From assembly GCF_043290135.1 (NCBI RefSeq), contig NC_134710.1:202672692-202736691 (forward strand): a DNA stretch of 64,000 nucleotides. Direction: 5' to 3'. This DNA comes from Rhipicephalus microplus. Lineage: Eukaryota; Arthropoda; Arachnida; Ixodida; Ixodidae. The first letter of the stretch is position 1, and every line of letters starts with the position of its first letter. The position numbers and the translations under genes are program-made. Of the stretch, positions 63,130 through 64,000 are shown one piece after another. Under the pieces are notes generated by a model. The model saw only the letters and a list, made by a program, of their open reading frames with translations. It did not search any database and was not told the origin of the DNA.

Positions 63130-64000
63130 GAGCCATTCTGGCGACTCAAGGTGACGAGAGAACAAAAGAATAGTAGAAGGGCTTGAGGCGACTGACGTGA
63201 ACCATCTCACGACCAGGACGGCGCTTGTCCGTAGATGGATTGAGCGGTTAAATCACAGAGGTGACAAAAGAGGGCACTGGATGGCGCGGTAAGGGCCAGT
63301 ATACTTCGGTGCAAACTTGGGAGTCCGTTCAGGAGAGTCGAAAGGCAGTCGAAGCCACACAAGAGAAAGTGTCCTGGACTAAATCATGGTCATGGTAATC
63401 TTTTTGGAGGGCTTGATTATCGGGCGTGATTGAGCGTGCAAGATGACGACACTCTTCGGCATGTTCGGCCATTTCAGAAACTAGGCTGCACTCGGAGGCA
63501 TCAGGATTGTATGGCAGAATTGGGTGCTGCATGGGTCACAGACATAAAAAAAATAGGGAAAATCCTGTTGCTGATTGAATCGCCGTATTGTATGCTTACG
63601 TCACGAAAGAAAGAACGACGTCCCAATTTCAGTGGAATCAATATACATAGCGAGCCTGTTTCTTACGGTTCTATTGAATCGTTTCGTTAGGCCGTTAGTC
63701 TGAGGGTGGTAGGCTGCTCATGTGTGGTGCATCGTACGACATGAATGTAGAAGCTGTTGCATAACTTCGGACAAAAATACGCGACCTCTATCACTCAGTA
63801 GCTCCCGTGGTGCACCATGACGGAGAGCGAACCGATGCAATATGAAGGTGGCAACGTCACGAGCACCAGCCGAAGGTAGCGCTACCATTTCGGTGTACCT
63901 AGTCAGATGGTCGGCAGCCACAAACACCCGTTGATTACCAGCAACAGAGAACTGCAGCGGGCCGTATAGGTCAATCCCAACATGGTGAAATGGGCGTGCA
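63130..64000 (-). pseudogene. Ty3/gypsy-like pol remnant: integrase core and tail
   Basis: Reading leftward from the window edge: integrase core ending VFVAADHLTRYTEMVALPSA, then RHGAPRELLSDRGRVFLSEV (second catalytic Asp, about 63800). A stop comes after TMHHT (63718-63720), and then in the same frame YHPQTNGLTKR..., where the catalytic Glu position is Lys. Then LPYNPDASECSLVSEMAEHA (about 63510) and AEECRHLARSITPDNQALQK, the linker before the C-terminal domain, read in another frame, and VHVSRLKP near 63200. Several stops and frameshifts are present. It differs in sequence from the integrase remnant at 2-691 but is of the same general group. The rest of pol lies outside the window. Confidence 0.82.

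Noticed and set aside
1..64000. CRISPR arrays, bacterial operons, phage or plasmid modules
   Set aside because: No spaced direct repeats of the right size, no Shine-Dalgarno-led gene clusters; intron-containing animal genes and tick-type SINEs show a eukaryotic nuclear sequence.

Overview
This window is eukaryotic nuclear DNA, most likely from a hard (ixodid, probably metastriate) tick. Six copies of a tRNA-headed SINE resemble the tick family Ruka. Around them lie LINE, Ty3/gypsy, Tigger, P-element and TTAA-flanked MITE sequences of the kind that fill tick genomes. There are no bacterial operons, CRISPR arrays or bona fide tRNA/rRNA genes. All identifications are by eye from translated motifs and repeat alignment; no searches were run.

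Host genes. Only two cellular genes are recognised, both on the minus strand. NOP10 (19855-20049) is a complete single-exon gene for a 64-residue H/ACA snoRNP protein. Its stop codon lies 114 bp upstream of the start of NELFB, the NELF-B/COBRA1 subunit of the negative elongation factor. NELFB is represented by its first three exons (19432-19740, 11975-12091, 3095-3433), all joined in phase 0 at GT-AG sites; later exons must lie beyond the left edge. Its introns hold two Tigger elements, a piggyBac-like MITE nested in one of them, further MITEs, a Penelope-like fragment, a SINE and an LTR-like insert.

Middle (20-34 kb). A P-element-like transposon with an 8-bp target duplication sits just upstream of NOP10. 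Then come a GAGGAC-rich inverted-repeat element, a (GGAC)n minisatellite element, and a THAP-bearing inverted-repeat transposon. The THAP transposon is interrupted by a Ty3/gypsy deletion derivative, a SINE and a Harbinger-like MITE.

Right (35-64 kb). Several LINE pieces occupy 35.3-43 kb, two of them meeting tail to tail. From 46.3 to 57.5 kb an I-clade LINE is split by a 1.29-kb LTR-like element (5-bp duplication). That element is itself split by a nearly pristine 4.6-kb Ty3/gypsy retrotransposon with intact gag and pol, 1-2 visible LTR differences and a GGGAAAC slippery site in the gag/pol overlap. The same family produced the 27-29 kb derivative by an exactly in-frame 2742-nt pol deletion. 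The window ends with SINEs carrying 12-15 bp target duplications, another inverted-repeat element, a long (TA)n tract and a decayed gypsy integrase.

The strongest leads are the NOP10-NELFB spacing, the gypsy autonomous/non-autonomous pair with its frameshift signal, and the three-level nest at 46-57 kb. I did not find a convincing unknown cellular system.
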